A DNA stretch of 64,000 nucleotides from Dasypus novemcinctus (lineage: Eukaryota > Chordata > Mammalia > Cingulata > Dasypodidae): positions 118,260,228-118,324,227 of the forward strand of contig NC_080680.1 of the NCBI RefSeq assembly GCF_030445035.2, in the 5' to 3' direction. The position numbers and the translations under genes are program-made. This document shows, piece after piece, positions 49,101-59,114 of the stretch (position 1 is the first letter of the stretch; each line of letters begins with the position of its first letter). The notes below the pieces were generated by a model. The model had not been told where the DNA came from and ran no database searches. It was given only the letters and a program-made list of their open reading frames with translations.

Positions 49101-51889
49101 AATATTGATGAGGAATATAGGGGAAGAGAGAAAACCTGAGCTCAAAGATATTTTCTTTATCAAGTCCAAATTGCTAGACATGGGCATAGAAATGTAAGTA
49201 TAAAACTAAGGGCCTGTCACTGTTAGTACTAAGAGTAAAAACAAATAGATAATTATTTTCTAGTTCTCAAACTTTCTGTGTTAAATGGATTAGAATTTGC
49301 TATTTGAATTCAAGTAAATATGCTTATTTGTTAAGGACTTTTGTGTGCTTTATTGGTTAACAGTGAGGCCATCTGATCCTGAAATCTACCACAATTCCTT
49401 CTACAATTACAGGACAGTTTGGGGATTACACTACAATAACACCATAAAGAGATGATTGTTAAAGCAAAAAGTTTTCAGTTATTTTGGTGAGGTTCTTTGA
49501 AAGTCATGCAGTACTTGAGATATGGTGCTTTAGACATTTTAACTTTAAAGTAATTAATATAGAGTATGTTGCTGGTTTGTTTATTTTCCTAGAATCAAAG
49601 CATGCCCAATGTTAGAATTTCATAATTCTTCCTTTTCCCAATATATTCAGATTCTGGTCCCCACAAAATCTGTCAATATTCTTTTGATGTATATTTCCTC
49701 ACAAATCCCTTTTACCAAGCCCTCTTAAAGAAGAAGAGTTGTTGAAATTTCCATATGTTTACTCATTATCTATTTCTTATCTGCCTTAGGCACTATTTTT
49801 GGTAGTAGGGATAAACAGCTGAACAAGACTTACTTCATGTAAATAGTAAAGACAGAAAACAATCTGAGCATACCAACAGTTATAACAATCCAAAGTCTCA
49901 TTCTTTGTAGTTCGTGTATTATGGGAAATACTTGAGAGTTACAGTATAGAGTTCAACACCAAGAGTGATAGTTAGAATGGAAAGCATACAAAAATTCTAT
50001 TGAGAAGGTGTTTGATCAGAAAGAAATGAAGAGGTAAGTCATGCAAGTTTTAAGATAAGCATTTGCTTAAAGGAGCAAGGATGCCAGTTTGAATGGACAG
50101 GAAAGACCGGAAGGGAAAGTGGTAGAAAATGGCCCTACAGGTTTTTGAGTTTTATTCTAATTTTATGGGCAAAATTTAAGGATTTATAGCATGGGTAAAG
50201 TGATAGAGAGACGATAGGTAGATCTCATTTTTCACACTTTGTAGTTTCTATTCTGTGATTGTATTTTTTTCAGTTAAGAATCTATTAATGAAAGAGAATA
50301 GAAAGTGAGGAAATAGAAAGAATACTAAGGGTAAAACTATTGTTTTGATGATCATTTATTTCATTATTTCCATAAATGAATATCTTTTTATTTGTATTAC
50401 TATTTTGGTCCTTTCATTTTTATATTGACTTTATCATGATTATAATGCTATATATTACAATATAATTATTAAATGAAATGTTATGTATCATAGTATATTA
50501 TATACTATATATTGAAAGTTATTGTGGTTTATTGTATGTTAAATATCAATGCATATAATAATATTCATATCTCATTTATCTTTATGCAATAACACTATAT
50601 CATATGAAATTGTGATATGTCTATGTATAATATATGATATGTGATGCATACCATGTGCCACTTTCTTATAGTATTAAATTATATTTGATTATATATTTTA
50701 CTAACATGGGATTATAAATAGCTAAATATTTATGAAGCATGATGGTATTATATAATGATAGATTATGTTGGTGCTGCTGGATTTTTCTTATTTTTAATAA
50801 TCTATATTGCAGAGTGGTGCAGGGAACATACCAGGAAGGCAGAATTCCTGGATTTGTATGTAGGTCAAAGTGTAAGAGTGAACAAGTCACTCAGACTTTG
50901 AGTTCAGTTTCCTGATCTGTGAAAGTGGGATAGTAACAGCGTCATCAGAAACTTGTGAGAATTAATTAATTCAAATACGTTAAATGCTTAGAAGAGTATC
51001 TTGCACATGGTAACAGATATATATATGTTTGTGGTTATTATGTTTGTTGAAAAATATATTCAAATCTTTTAATGAAGACTGGCTCTTAAAGTTATAATCA
51101 AGTTAGAATGAAGTGGGCAATAGCATCTATGGAAAGGCTATTTTGTTTAATATCAGGATTAGTGTTTTATCTTCCCTTTAACAGATTGTTCCAAGATAAA
51201 CCAGATACCATTTGTATTTCAGAGTGCCATGACTTTGTCCAGTCTAGTTTACACAATTGAAATGTTTTCTTTTCTTGCCTTGTTTTAACAAATTTGCCTA
51301 TGGAAACATAATGAAACTTACTTCCATGTCAGGATTATTTGCTTTACATTTCATAGTACTTTTTGCTTACTGTTTCTTATTACAATTAGCGTTTGGGTTG
51401 GTCTTCTCTGTGTATGGCTGGCGCACTTATTACCAAATGTTTCGCACCTCTGATCCATGCCCTCTAAACGTCAGCAGCACGCCTCAGTCACTTTGACACA
51501 AGCAAAAAACAAAATGATTTCATACATTTCCAAAAGTCCCCCAGTAAGTGATACCTCCACTGAATGAGAGGTAAAAATTATTTTATTCTATATTTCCAAA
51601 AATACAATATAATAAATGAATTAAGAGTTACAATTGTAAAAATTTATCCAAAGTCATGTAGTACTTTTGCTGAAGTGTATGAATCAGCAACATCTTGAGT
51701 CAAAGTAATCTATGATTACTTGAGAATGTTTGTCTCTGCTAACCACATCCCCCTTTTAATCAATGACATAATAATAATGTAATAAACATATCTTTACACT
51801 AGAGAGAATAGATGTAAAACTAATCAGATTATCAGCAATTTAAAATGTGTAAAATTTGAGAAGAGGACTTACAATCTTGGTATAGACAT
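38945..51889 (-). CDS. CYLC2: Cylicin-2, four coding exons joined
   Basis: Cylicins are very basic structural proteins of the sperm-head perinuclear theca (calyx), made in spermatids. I join coding exons 51889-51873, 43039-42999, 41738-41614 and 40183-38945; lengths 17+41+125+1239 give 473 codons plus TAG. All three introns are GT-AG and the phases agree. The N-terminus has MSIPRF, then [11 protein letters not shown], then [20 protein letters not shown], then [19 protein letters not shown], all close to what I recall of mammalian CYLC2. The remainder is Lys-rich and repetitive: five DKGG-headed units, then KKDA/KKDD repeats. Human CYLC2 is, as I recall, about 350 residues, so this copy is longer through repeats. 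No stop or frameshift was seen. Untranslated exons were not determined. Confidence is high for identity and slightly lower for the first exon. Confidence 0.93.
39010..39130 (-). repeat. 24-bp coding tandem repeat (KKDDKKDA)
   Basis: On the plus strand, 'ttcttggcatctttcttatcatc' recurs about every 24 bp, giving three to four near-identical units, with flanking half-units. It keeps the reading frame because 24 is a multiple of three. Confidence 0.9.
39430..39835 (-). repeat. Coding tandem repeat of about 81-84 bp (DKGG units)
   Basis: Five units start with the DKGG codons (plus-strand 'tcctcctttatcac' marks each boundary). Units alternate between two subtypes, so the true period of the array may be about 165 bp, as two-unit blocks. 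Confidence 0.85.
41614..41738 (-). CDS. CYLC2: CYLC2 coding exon 3 (125 nt)
   Basis: The acceptor is ACTTATTTCAG and the donor CCT|GTAAGTATG. It encodes the basic, conserved N-terminal domain, from SELSKKSW to RDNNAIP, and ends in phase 0. It includes the Pro/Arg/Lys-rich [13 protein letters not shown] stretch, a likely nuclear-targeting or DNA-contact patch (inference). Confidence 0.95.
42040..42200 (+). repeat. L2 3'-end fragment in CYLC2 intron 2
   Basis: 'tttcactgagaacagaaata', then 'cccccaaagcacatagcaca', then 'gagcctggcataaaacagtc' is the typical L2 tail. Confidence 0.6.
42999..43039 (-). CDS. CYLC2: CYLC2 coding exon 2 (41 nt)
   Basis: A microexon. The acceptor is TTTTAATAG and the donor CCAG|GTAAGAA. 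It codes for [13 protein letters not shown] between two split codons (Phe on the 5' side, Val on the 3' side). Confidence 0.92.
43298..44397. other. CYLC2 intron 1, unassigned part
   Basis: No repeat family recognised apart from a (CA)-rich stretch at 43759-43797. Close to exon 2, at 43271-43283, the minus strand has TATATTTCAG, 13 nt, then GTATGT. These are good splice signals, but joining this to exon 1 and exon 2 breaks the frame, so I do not call an exon. Confidence 0.4.
44398..44640. repeat. Dispersed repeat in two tandem units of about 104 bp
   Basis: 'ataagaggttcccat' recurs at 44432 and 44536, each preceded by 'gttac(a)' and followed by a C-rich block. I associate this layout with a repeat common in xenarthrans, but I cannot name it. 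Confidence 0.55.
44780..47345 (+). mobile_element. Old L1 ORF2 copy in CYLC2 intron 1
   Basis: A 2.5-kb, colinear but decayed ORF2. Landmarks include 'gtttgttccttgaaaagaat' and 'aattaccaatatcagaa' (about 44900-45000), 'agcacatgaaaacatcccca' and 'aacaacaaagtgataccacc' (46800), 'tggtacaaacactttggaat' (46970), and 'acaggggaatgaacaattaa' and 'catgcaacatggcaactcgg' (47160-47260). It is sense to the plus strand, hence antisense to CYLC2. No long frame survives. Confidence 0.8.
47346..48556. other. CYLC2 intron 1, unassigned
   Basis: No known repeat. A 99-codon frame on the minus strand (48248-48547), the same strand as CYLC2, has mixed rather than low-complexity composition. It matches nothing I know and is not called as a gene. 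Confidence 0.4.
48557..48801 (+). mobile_element. MER5A, non-autonomous hAT-Charlie DNA transposon
   Basis: Terminal inverted repeats: CAGAGGTTCTCACC at the left and GGTTGAGAAGCCCTG at the right. Internal 'gggtagaggccagagatcct' and 'gagcatctaacaacg' are typical of MER5A. A (GT)-rich stretch lies at 48622-48650. The flanking 8-mers (TTCTAGAG and TTATAAGT) agree at 5 of 8 bases, compatible with a decayed target duplication. Confidence 0.85.
48802..49759. other. CYLC2 intron 1, unassigned
   Basis: No repeat recognised. 48835-49150 is less AT-rich, with several CpG. Confidence 0.4.
49760..50220 (+). repeat. Ancient dispersed repeat, same family as at 35.6 kb
   Basis: 'ccttaggcactatttttggt', then 'ggataaacagctgaacaaga', then 'gtaagtcatgcaagtttt' and 'gagttttattctaattttat' follow the same mammal-wide repeat. 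Diverged. Confidence 0.45.
50430..50700. repeat. AT-rich low-complexity stretch
   Basis: Dominated by TATA, ATAT and ATTAT words with very few C or G. Confidence 0.8.
50812..51040 (+). repeat. MIR SINE, nearly full length
   Basis: 'gagtggtgcagggaacatac', then 'gaacaagtcactcagacttt', 'cagtttcctgatctgtgaaa', 'gtgagaattaattaattc' and 'cttagaagagtatcttgcac' follow MIR from head to tail. Confidence 0.75.
51873..51889 (-). CDS. CYLC2: CYLC2 coding exon 1 (17 nt coding part)
   Basis: The minus strand reads ATGTCTATACCAAGATT followed by GTAAGTCC, a strong splice donor. It codes for MSIPR plus two bases of the Phe codon, which is completed by the C that starts exon 2. The start agrees with the conserved N-terminus of cylicin-2. 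The context before ATG is GGGGGAAATG, a fair Kozak with A at -3. The exon continues upstream as 5' UTR. Confidence 0.85.
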
Positions 51890-52100
51890 TTCCCCCACCT
51901 ATGATTTACCAGGACTTGAGATTTGCTAAGTTCAAACTAGTGATGTTGAGAGGTGACATCATAAAGAGGTCAAGAGCACTGTAAGTTAAAGGGGAAAAAC
52001 AAGAAGAACCATTTTTACCTAAGCTTTATGCTCTCTAAAGTTCAGTATAAGATTGATATTCTACTTTTACTAACTAAATTCAACTGGTAGTTTAAAAACA
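51890..52100 (-). promoter_or_regulatory. CYLC2: CYLC2 5' UTR and promoter region
   Basis: Sequence immediately upstream of the ATG. There is no convincing TATA box within 100 bp and no CpG island, as for many spermatid genes. The transcription start cannot be read from sequence. The CRE-like site below is the one clear element. Confidence 0.5.
51954..51961 (-). promoter_or_regulatory. CRE-like octamer TGATGTCA
   Basis: One base from the CREB/CREM site TGACGTCA, 65 bp upstream of the CYLC2 start codon. CREM-tau activates many post-meiotic genes through such sites near their start. That it works here is inference. Confidence 0.45.
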
Positions 52101-52989
52101 ATGGATTGCTTTTACATCTTAAAATAACACTGGTGTTGGTTTTGCATGTGATTTTACTTTATTGGTTTATATAAAAAGATGACTATAAACATTGATCCAA
52201 AAATATCAGTTGTTATCCTAATTTCCCTTACCTTTATGTGTCCTCTTTTAAATTCTTTCTGTGTCTTTACAGTGACTTTTTCCACCTTAAGTTGATGGCA
52301 TGTTCATAAGTAAAATGTTTTAAGCAGGTCAAAATGTGTATTAAAACTATAAAAGTTCTGAAAAGACTGATTTAAGCAAGGTTTAATTCATCCACCACTC
52401 CACATTAGTATGTGAATATAAACACTGTACAGAGAAGTATTTGAATATGTTGTCGTCATCTATTTATTTTTAGGGAATTCCAAATTATTTTTCCCATTAG
52501 GGAAAAGTTTTATGAGGTAACCTCTGCCATTTTTTGAGGTAAACTACAAAAATCTCTGTGGTTTCACTCAATGAAAATTTCTCACTCATGCCTCAGACCA
52601 CGACAGGTTTGTGAGAGATTGTGGGGAGGGAGTTTCCAGAAGATTATTCAGAAATCCTGACTTCTCTCAGCTCATTGCTTCACCATCTACTGACATAACA
52701 CTACTGATGCTGACGTTTTCTTGTCAAACGGTCATTTAATAAGGAAAGTAGGATATCTAAATCCACAATAGTTTGTTTAGTACTTTACAGTCCATACTGG
52801 ATTTAGGATAATATTTACACCTAATGTATTTCTTCTGTCAGTCTGCAGTAAGATCCAAATCCTGATGGAAAGCCAACAAAGCTGGCTTTCTACATCATGA
52901 TCACTCTGAAACAAACTTTCATTGTTATTTTTAATTAAACGTGTATGATCTTCTATGATCTTAGAGAGCTAATGATGTGTGTATAATAT
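52101..52989. other. Upstream flank of CYLC2, unassigned
   Basis: No gene or repeat family recognised. Confidence 0.45.
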
Positions 52990-53830
52990 GCCTTTGTTGC
53001 TTTTCTGTTGTTGCGAAACAAGTTAGCACAAACATAGTGGTTTTAAAATGTTCGTTTATGTATGTATTTGGTTATTTGCTTGTTCATTTTACTTCTGGGC
53101 ACCTCCACTCTTTATTTATGCCCTAAACTCCCCACTCCCATGATCTATACAAGTGGTTGAAATATTTACTAAATTCAATATATATCCAAGCATGGCTACT
53201 AAGTTCAACTAGGTTTCAGGCAGCAATCTAAGCATTTTTACCAGTTCTAGCTCTATTAATCCTTCCAGCAACCTCAGGACACAGGGCCTTCAATGTCCAT
53301 TTATTACGCCACAGTTGTATAATTCAGGCATTCAGGCAGCCTCCAAAAGTCCTCAGGCAGGTGTATCAGAGGGCAGAAAAGGTGGTGGCTGGCCTGGGCT
53401 GATATCTGGAGATTCCAAAGGACAGTTTCCAATCTCATTCCAGTCGGCAGACTGTGGCTGAGTTCTGCTGCAGCTCTTCTTGTGCTGTGCTTGCTGCCAA
53501 CTGGGGGTGGCTCTCTGCTCATAGAAGCTGCCCACATTCCTTCTTACGTGGTCCCCCCATCTTCAACTGAGAAATGTTGCACTGAAAGCTCACGCTTCAC
53601 ATATTTCTCTTTATTCTGCCTTTCTCTCCTACTACCAGGTGAAGGAAATAGTCTTTTAAAGGGCTCATGTAATTAGAGTAGCCCTACCTAGATCATCTAT
53701 TTTAAGATCAACTGTACCATAAAATATAGTATAATCTCTTCATATCATAAGTTCTACCCACACTCAAAGTAAAGAGTCATTAGGGGTCATTCTTAGAATT
53801 CTGCTTACCGCAAAGGCAAAATTAGACTTA
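52990..53830 (-). mobile_element. MaLR/MLT1-type LTR, antisense
   Basis: The plus strand begins TGTTGCTTTTCTGTTGTTGC with 'aacaagttagcacaaacata' and ends with 'gctcatgtaattagagtagc', 'ctatttta' and 'attcttagaattctgcttac'. This is the antisense order of an old MLT1-type LTR. The 53050-53300 section does not fit and may be an insertion or a diverged part. Confidence 0.6.
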
Positions 53831-54150
53831 AAACTTGCTTTATATTTAAAGCTTGCTAGGCATATATTAGCTGCATGTTTATACATCATTAACACTATCA
53901 TCACACTCAAGGATGTTGCTTTTTAATTTCTTTTAGATTTTTCAAAGCTGTTGAACTTAGCAAATGCGTCTTCAAACGAAAGTATTACATAGACATAAAC
54001 TATATAATATACGCTCAGGGTTTCTCAGACCTCAAAACAATCGTATATATTAACTCATTTCTTTCTTATAATAATGCAGTAGAAAGTTTAAGGCAGGTGG
54101 ATCTTGATATTAACAAGAAGCAATTCCTGGGATTTTGCAAGAATTTCCCA
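53831..54150. other. Unassigned intergenic sequence
   Basis: Nothing recognised. Confidence 0.45.
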
Positions 54151-54760
54151 TGACAGTTTGAATATGGTGAATCCAAAAAATAAAAAGATTTTGTTTTTGA
54201 ATGAATCCATTCCTGTGGGTATGAGGCCTTTTGATTGGATTATGTCAGTGAGTGCAAGCCAACTTGGGTCCCTGTCCTCTTGCCAGGTGGGACATAAACG
54301 GAGATGCAGGAAATGGGAGCTCTGCCGTTTTTGACCCTGCAATAATGAAGGAAGATTTAAGGATGGCTAGCAGCGAAAGCTAACGCATGAAGCCCCCAGG
54401 AGGCTCTGCCCGCTAAGTGGCTTGAGGCAGCCTCCTTGAGCCATGTGCCTGAGGGCTCTCAGCTGAACTCAGGAAGAAAGCGGACCAGGTGAGACTGAGG
54501 GAGGAGGCCCTTAAGAGAAAAGCCAGTGCCCGGCTGCCCTCAGCTGAGCTCCTGGAAAGGGGAAGGCAGAGACCTTGGAAGAGATGGCGCCATCGTGCTT
54601 CACCCCGTAGCAGGACCCTGAGAAGGCATCTCTGCTGATGTCTTAATATGGACATTTTATGGCCTCGGAACTGTAAGCGTTCACCCTAACTGACATTCCC
54701 GTTATAAATCCAACCCATTTCTGGTACTTGGCATCGGCAGCCCTTTGGCATACTAAGACA
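54151..54760 (+). mobile_element. MaLR-type LTR, lineage-specific family
   Basis: Starts TGACAGTTTGAATATGG and ends GGCATACTAAGACA. Contains 'gaatccattcctgtgggtat', 'ggacattttatggcctcgga' and 'aatccaacccatttctggta'. These are the reverse complements of landmarks in the LTRs at 29.6 and 31.4 kb, so all belong to one broad family. The middle part is unusually GC-rich. Confidence 0.7.
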
Positions 54761-54859
54761 TTTACCAAGTTGCAAAAGTATTCTATGTAATAGTCCCATA
54801 AAATGAATGTAACAGAGCTGAATTAGTCTCTAGGTTTTTGATGGTTTTATTGATTCACA

Positions 54860-54990
54860 TGTTTATGTATGTACATACGTAATTACGTACATACTTACTT
54901 AGAGCTTCTTTTCTACTTATTAATCTACATCTACATCTATCTCGCTACCTACCTGCCTACCTTTGACACTCTCTCTAGCTATCCACCCAT
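54860..54990. repeat. (TATG/TACA) and (TCTA/TACC) low-complexity stretch
   Basis: Mixed tetranucleotide repeats, with a 14-bp perfect palindrome TACGTAATTACGTA at 54876-54889. Confidence 0.8.
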
Positions 54991-55004
54991 CTATTTATCT
55001 CCTT

Positions 55005-55480
55005 CTGCTTGGGAAGTCTTGGGCACACCTAGCAGCCATCTTCCAGTCCTTGCCTACTCCGCTTCCTTTCCTCTTCTGTGCTTATGTTTCAGTCTCTTTC
55101 CATTACACAGCCTGGGGGAAATGTTAGGTCTAGTGAAAAGGCCTGACCATATTTTAAACCCTGGGCCTATTTTGGCAGAACTCTTAGTGGCAGGGACCCC
55201 TACACCCTGGGGTCTATACGTACTTAACACTCAGATAGCACAGGGTCTCTGTGCTCTGATACAAAGTGGGGTGGGCATAGCTACCATCCACCAACTCATT
55301 GACCTTGACCCCAGCAGTTGACCTCTCGGGGGATCAGCCACTATGGAATCTCCTCTGCTGCTTTTTTGGAACCAGTTGTGCTGTGTGAGTAATAAAGTGG
55401 TCTTGTGCTGAAAGTATCTGTTGTTCTTGTCCATGAAGTACCATTCAGCCACTCACTCTACAACCTCAGTATTGCACAAA
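55005..55480 (+). mobile_element. LTR-like segment
   Basis: The 3' part has an AATAAA at about 55391, preceded by 'ggaaccagttgtgctgtgtg' and followed by 'gtggtcttgtgctgaaagta' and 'ctgttgttcttgtcc', the usual R/U5 style of an ERV LTR. I cannot name the family. The 5' limit is uncertain; 55120 is as likely. A 150-codon frame overlapping it (54869-55321) reads simple repeat plus LTR and is not a gene. Confidence 0.45.
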
Positions 55481-55750
55481 AACTATAACATAGCTGACAA
55501 GGATATATAAAAGTAAAAGTAACATATTAAATACATCCTACAATATTTTTCTATAGAATACATCTATCTTATATATAATAGTTTGTATCATTCTTGTGCT
55601 AAAAATTAAACAGGAATTTGTATAACATCTAAAGCTGTAATTTTTATGCTTTTTAAAAATGTAAATAAAGCATATGTGGTCAGAAGAATAAATGGTTATA
55701 AAATGAACAAACATATTTAACTACTTGAGTTAAAAATAGATCATGACTAG

Positions 55751-57222
55751 AGTTTGTCTCCATGTTTACTTGTTGTATTTAGTTCATATTAGTGAGTCCC
55801 TAGAACTTTACAACAAAACAGAAAACTACAAGTGCTGGAGAGGATGTGGCAAAAACAGGAATACTCCTTCACTGCTGGTGGGAATGTAGAATGGTGCAGC
55901 CTCTGTGAAAAACAGTTTGGCTGTTCCTCCAGAAGCTAAATATAGACTGGCCATATGATCCAGCAATCCTGTTACTAGGGATATATTCAGAAGAACTGAA
56001 AGCAAGGATGCAAACTGACATTTGCACAACTATGTTCATAGCAATGTTACTCACAATTTCTAAAATATGGAAACTGCCCAAGTGTCCATCAACCAATGAA
56101 TAGATAAACAAAATGTAGCATATACATCCAATGGGATACTACTCAGCTGTAAGAAGAAATGAAATCTCTATGCACATGACAACATGGATGAACCTTGAGG
56201 ACATTATGTCGAGTGAAATAAGCCAAATACAAAAGGACATATATTGTATGGTCTTGCTAATATGAACTAAATATGACAAGTAAACTCATGGAGGTAAACT
56301 TTAGAGTATAGATTAGTAGGAGACTGAATGTGGGTTGAGAATGTGAGCTGATGCTTCATGTCTGTACAATTTTAATTGTAAAACCATGGAAATGAATAGA
56401 GTCGATGGTAACACATTGTAGTGAGTATAACTAACAGTGCTGATTTATAAATGAGATTGTGGCTGAAAGGGGTAGGCTGCAGATGAAAATGTCAATTAAA
56501 AGGAGCTAGAGAATAATCTAGGGAATGTATAACATTGATTTCAGTGGTGGATGAAGACTGTGGCTAATACTTTAAATATCAGAATGTTCTTTTACAAAGT
56601 GTTAAGAATATGGTGATACACAGGAAAATTACAACAACTAATGGATGATAGGTAACTAATATTGTAATATTTTTGCAGCAATGGCAAAGGAGATATATCA
56701 ATTCTAAGGGACAAGAATAGGGGGTATAATAGGGTATGGGCTTTTTCCTTTTGGAGTAATGAAAACATTTTAAAATTGAGCTGATGACAGCACAACTCTG
56801 TAATGAAAATGAGAGCCACTGAGTGTACTCCTTGAATGGATTGTACAAAGCATGGGACTGTATAATATAGTAAATCCTGTGGTGGAAGATGGCCTGTGGT
56901 TAATAGGACAAATATGAGAATGTTCCCTCACAGACTATAATAAATATATAATGCCAATACAGGATATTAATAATCAGATGTGTTGGGGTAAAATATATCA
57001 AATGTAAGATACTGGCTGCAGTTAGTAGTGATATTTTGATGTGCTCTTTCACAGTTTGTAACAAGTGTTTCACAACAATGCAAGGTGTTGGTCGTTGGGC
57101 GATGTATGTGAGTCCTGTAAGTTGATAAGCATGTTTGTTTTATAAGCTCACAACTTTTACTATGCACATATTGTCTGTGTATATTCATGTATGAATTATA
57201 TACTTCAATAAAATAAAAAAAG
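55751..57222 (+). mobile_element. L1, 5'-truncated, with a probable inverted 5' end
   Basis: From 55830 the sequence is the 3' end of L1 ORF2 ('ggagaggatgtggcaaaaac', 'tcactgctggtgggaatgta', 'ccatatgatccagcaatcct', 'gtgtccatcaaccaatgaat', 'acaacatggatgaaccttga'), then a long lineage-specific 3' UTR ending in AATAAAATAAAAAAA. Before it, 55751-55796 is the reverse complement of 3' UTR sequence at about 56257-56300 of the same element. An 11-bp direct repeat (ATCATGACTAG at 55740-55750 and 57228-57238) flanks the whole, compatible with a target-site duplication. ORF2 has stops and lacks the RT core, so it cannot move by itself. Confidence 0.8.
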
Positions 57223-57239
57223 TACTTATCATGACTAGT

Positions 57240-57770
57240 ATTCCAATAGAATGATATAGTCAGTATTCTGTTGTATCTGGCTTCCTTCAGTATATTGCTA
57301 CCTCTATCTATACATCTGCATGTATTTGCAATTCATTCATAATCTCATTGCTGTGTATGTATACATGGATATACCATAATTGTTTGTAGTATTATATGCA
57401 TATAGGTACCTACCATTGTTTATCTAGCTAATTGAAATAGATTAGCTCATTACAATTTTTGGCTATTAGAACTCATTTTGTTATGAACACTTTTGTGCAT
57501 GTCTTTTAGTGGACATGATCATGTTTATGTTGCTATATAGCATTTATGAAAATACTCAGTTATAGGATAGAGTGATATTCACCTTTAGGAGCAAGTTCCA
57601 AATTGTTTTCCAAAGTGCCTATATCACTGGCAGACACTAAGAGCTCCTGTTGATTCACATTTACGTCAAAGGTGGTTAGTATGAGTTATTTCAATTGTAG
57701 CTAGCTTAGAGGTATGTGATGTTGTCTTGTTGTTTCTTTAAATTACATATCCTAATTACTAACGGTTAGG
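57240..57770 (-). mobile_element. L1 ORF2 3'-region fragment, antisense
   Basis: Antisense landmarks on the plus strand: 'aattcattcataatctcatt', 'ttaggagcaagttccaaatt', 'gttttccaaagtgcctatat'. Same part of L1 as 10960-11590. Confidence 0.65.
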
Positions 57771-59114
57771 ACCACTGGTAAGAGGGAAGCTCTAGAAAAA
57801 AGTCGAGTAACTTTCAGAAGGACAAAGATAAGAATTATTTTCCTTGTTACTACCATGGGGTTAAAACTTAGCATCCTAAATATGTAAAAAGCATATTTAG
57901 TTTGATGACAAATTTACTTCAATAACATGCACATGTAATTTTCCTATAACTTTACCAGGTTTTTGTACTTGTTACCACTTATATCTTTGTACATTGTATG
58001 TCCAAAAATGTAGATTTGTCATTACTATTTATACATTTGCATTTTAGAACCTGTAGCAAGTAATTAGTGGAGTTACATACCATACCATACAATACAATAC
58101 AATAATACTGGCATTTATAACTACCCAAATTGTTACCTTTACTGTAGGTACTTTTTTCTTTATGAAGCTTTGAACCATTGTCTAGTGTCCTTTCCTTTTA
58201 GTCTGAAGAACTCCTTTTAGCACTTGTTATGGAGCAGGGTTAGTGATGATGAACTGCCTCAGCTTTTATTTATCTGAAGATGTCTCGGTCTCCCCCGCAT
58301 TTCTGAAAGACATCTTGCTGGATATACAATTTTTAGCTGGCTTTTTTTTTTTTTTTTCCAATCACATTAAGTAATTCAACCCAGGGTGCTTTTTTTTTTT
58401 TTCCCCTCCATGGCATGATGAGAATTTGGTATTCAATCAAATTGGCACTCCTTTTTAGTTAACAAACTGCTTTTCTTTTGCAGCTTTCAGAGTTCCTTCA
58501 TTGTCCTTTGCATTCTTTATTGTGATCAACATATGATGGGATATATTTGTGTTCATGTTTATCCTCTTTAGTGTTCTGAGCGTCTTGCATGTGCAAATTC
58601 ACATCTAGTTTGAGAAGTTCTCTGTCATTATTTCTTTGAATATTCCTTCAACCCCTTTTTCTCTCCTTCTGGGGCTCCTATAATGTGTATATTGGTGAAC
58701 CTAATGGTATCCCAAAGGTGTCTTAGTGCTGAATTTGCATATAATAGTTCTTTCTTCTTTCTGCTCCTCAGCCTGACTCATTTCAAGTGTCTTTTCTTCT
58801 GGTTCACTGGTTCTTTCTTCTTCCAGGTCCACTCTCCTCTTGAAACCCTTCTTGAAGCTTTTCATTTGAATACTGTGGTCTTCAACTTCAGTAGTTCCTT
58901 TCAGTTTTGAATTTTATATCTCTTTAATAAGACTTTCATATTGCTCATTCCTTCTTTCCCTGAAATCCTTTAGTTCTTTCTCTGAAGTTCCTTTCGTCTC
59001 CTTGAACATTTTTAAGGTCTTTTTTTCAAAGGCTTTATTTAGTATGTCCATATTCTTGTCTTCTTCATTGTTGTTTTCTGGATTTTTATCCTCTTCCTTT
59101 GGATGGGCAATCAT
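57771..59114 (-). mobile_element. L1 ORF1 region, antisense, decayed
   Basis: On the minus strand, 59114-58914 stays open for 66 codons with a charged, coiled-coil-like composition (EKKTLKMFKETKGTSEKELK). Further on, broken frames give a GAPEGE motif and FKEIMTENFSN, which I recognise as the RRM-like central domain of L1 ORF1p. The lower part (58150-58420) has 'agtgtcctttccttttagtc' and 'tcttgctggatatacaattt', also seen in the antisense of many mammalian L1s. T-runs at 58343-58357 and 58391-58402 interrupt it. No ORF2 is attached in the expected position. A HAL1-type element (L1 derivative without ORF2) is possible. Confidence 0.65.

Noticed and set aside
54869..55321. 150-codon plus-strand frame
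   Set aside because: Its first third is a Tyr/Leu/Ile translation of simple repeat and the rest reads through an LTR-like segment. No domain seen.
56579..56848. 89-codon minus-strand frame
   Set aside because: It is antisense to the L1 3' UTR and has no motif.
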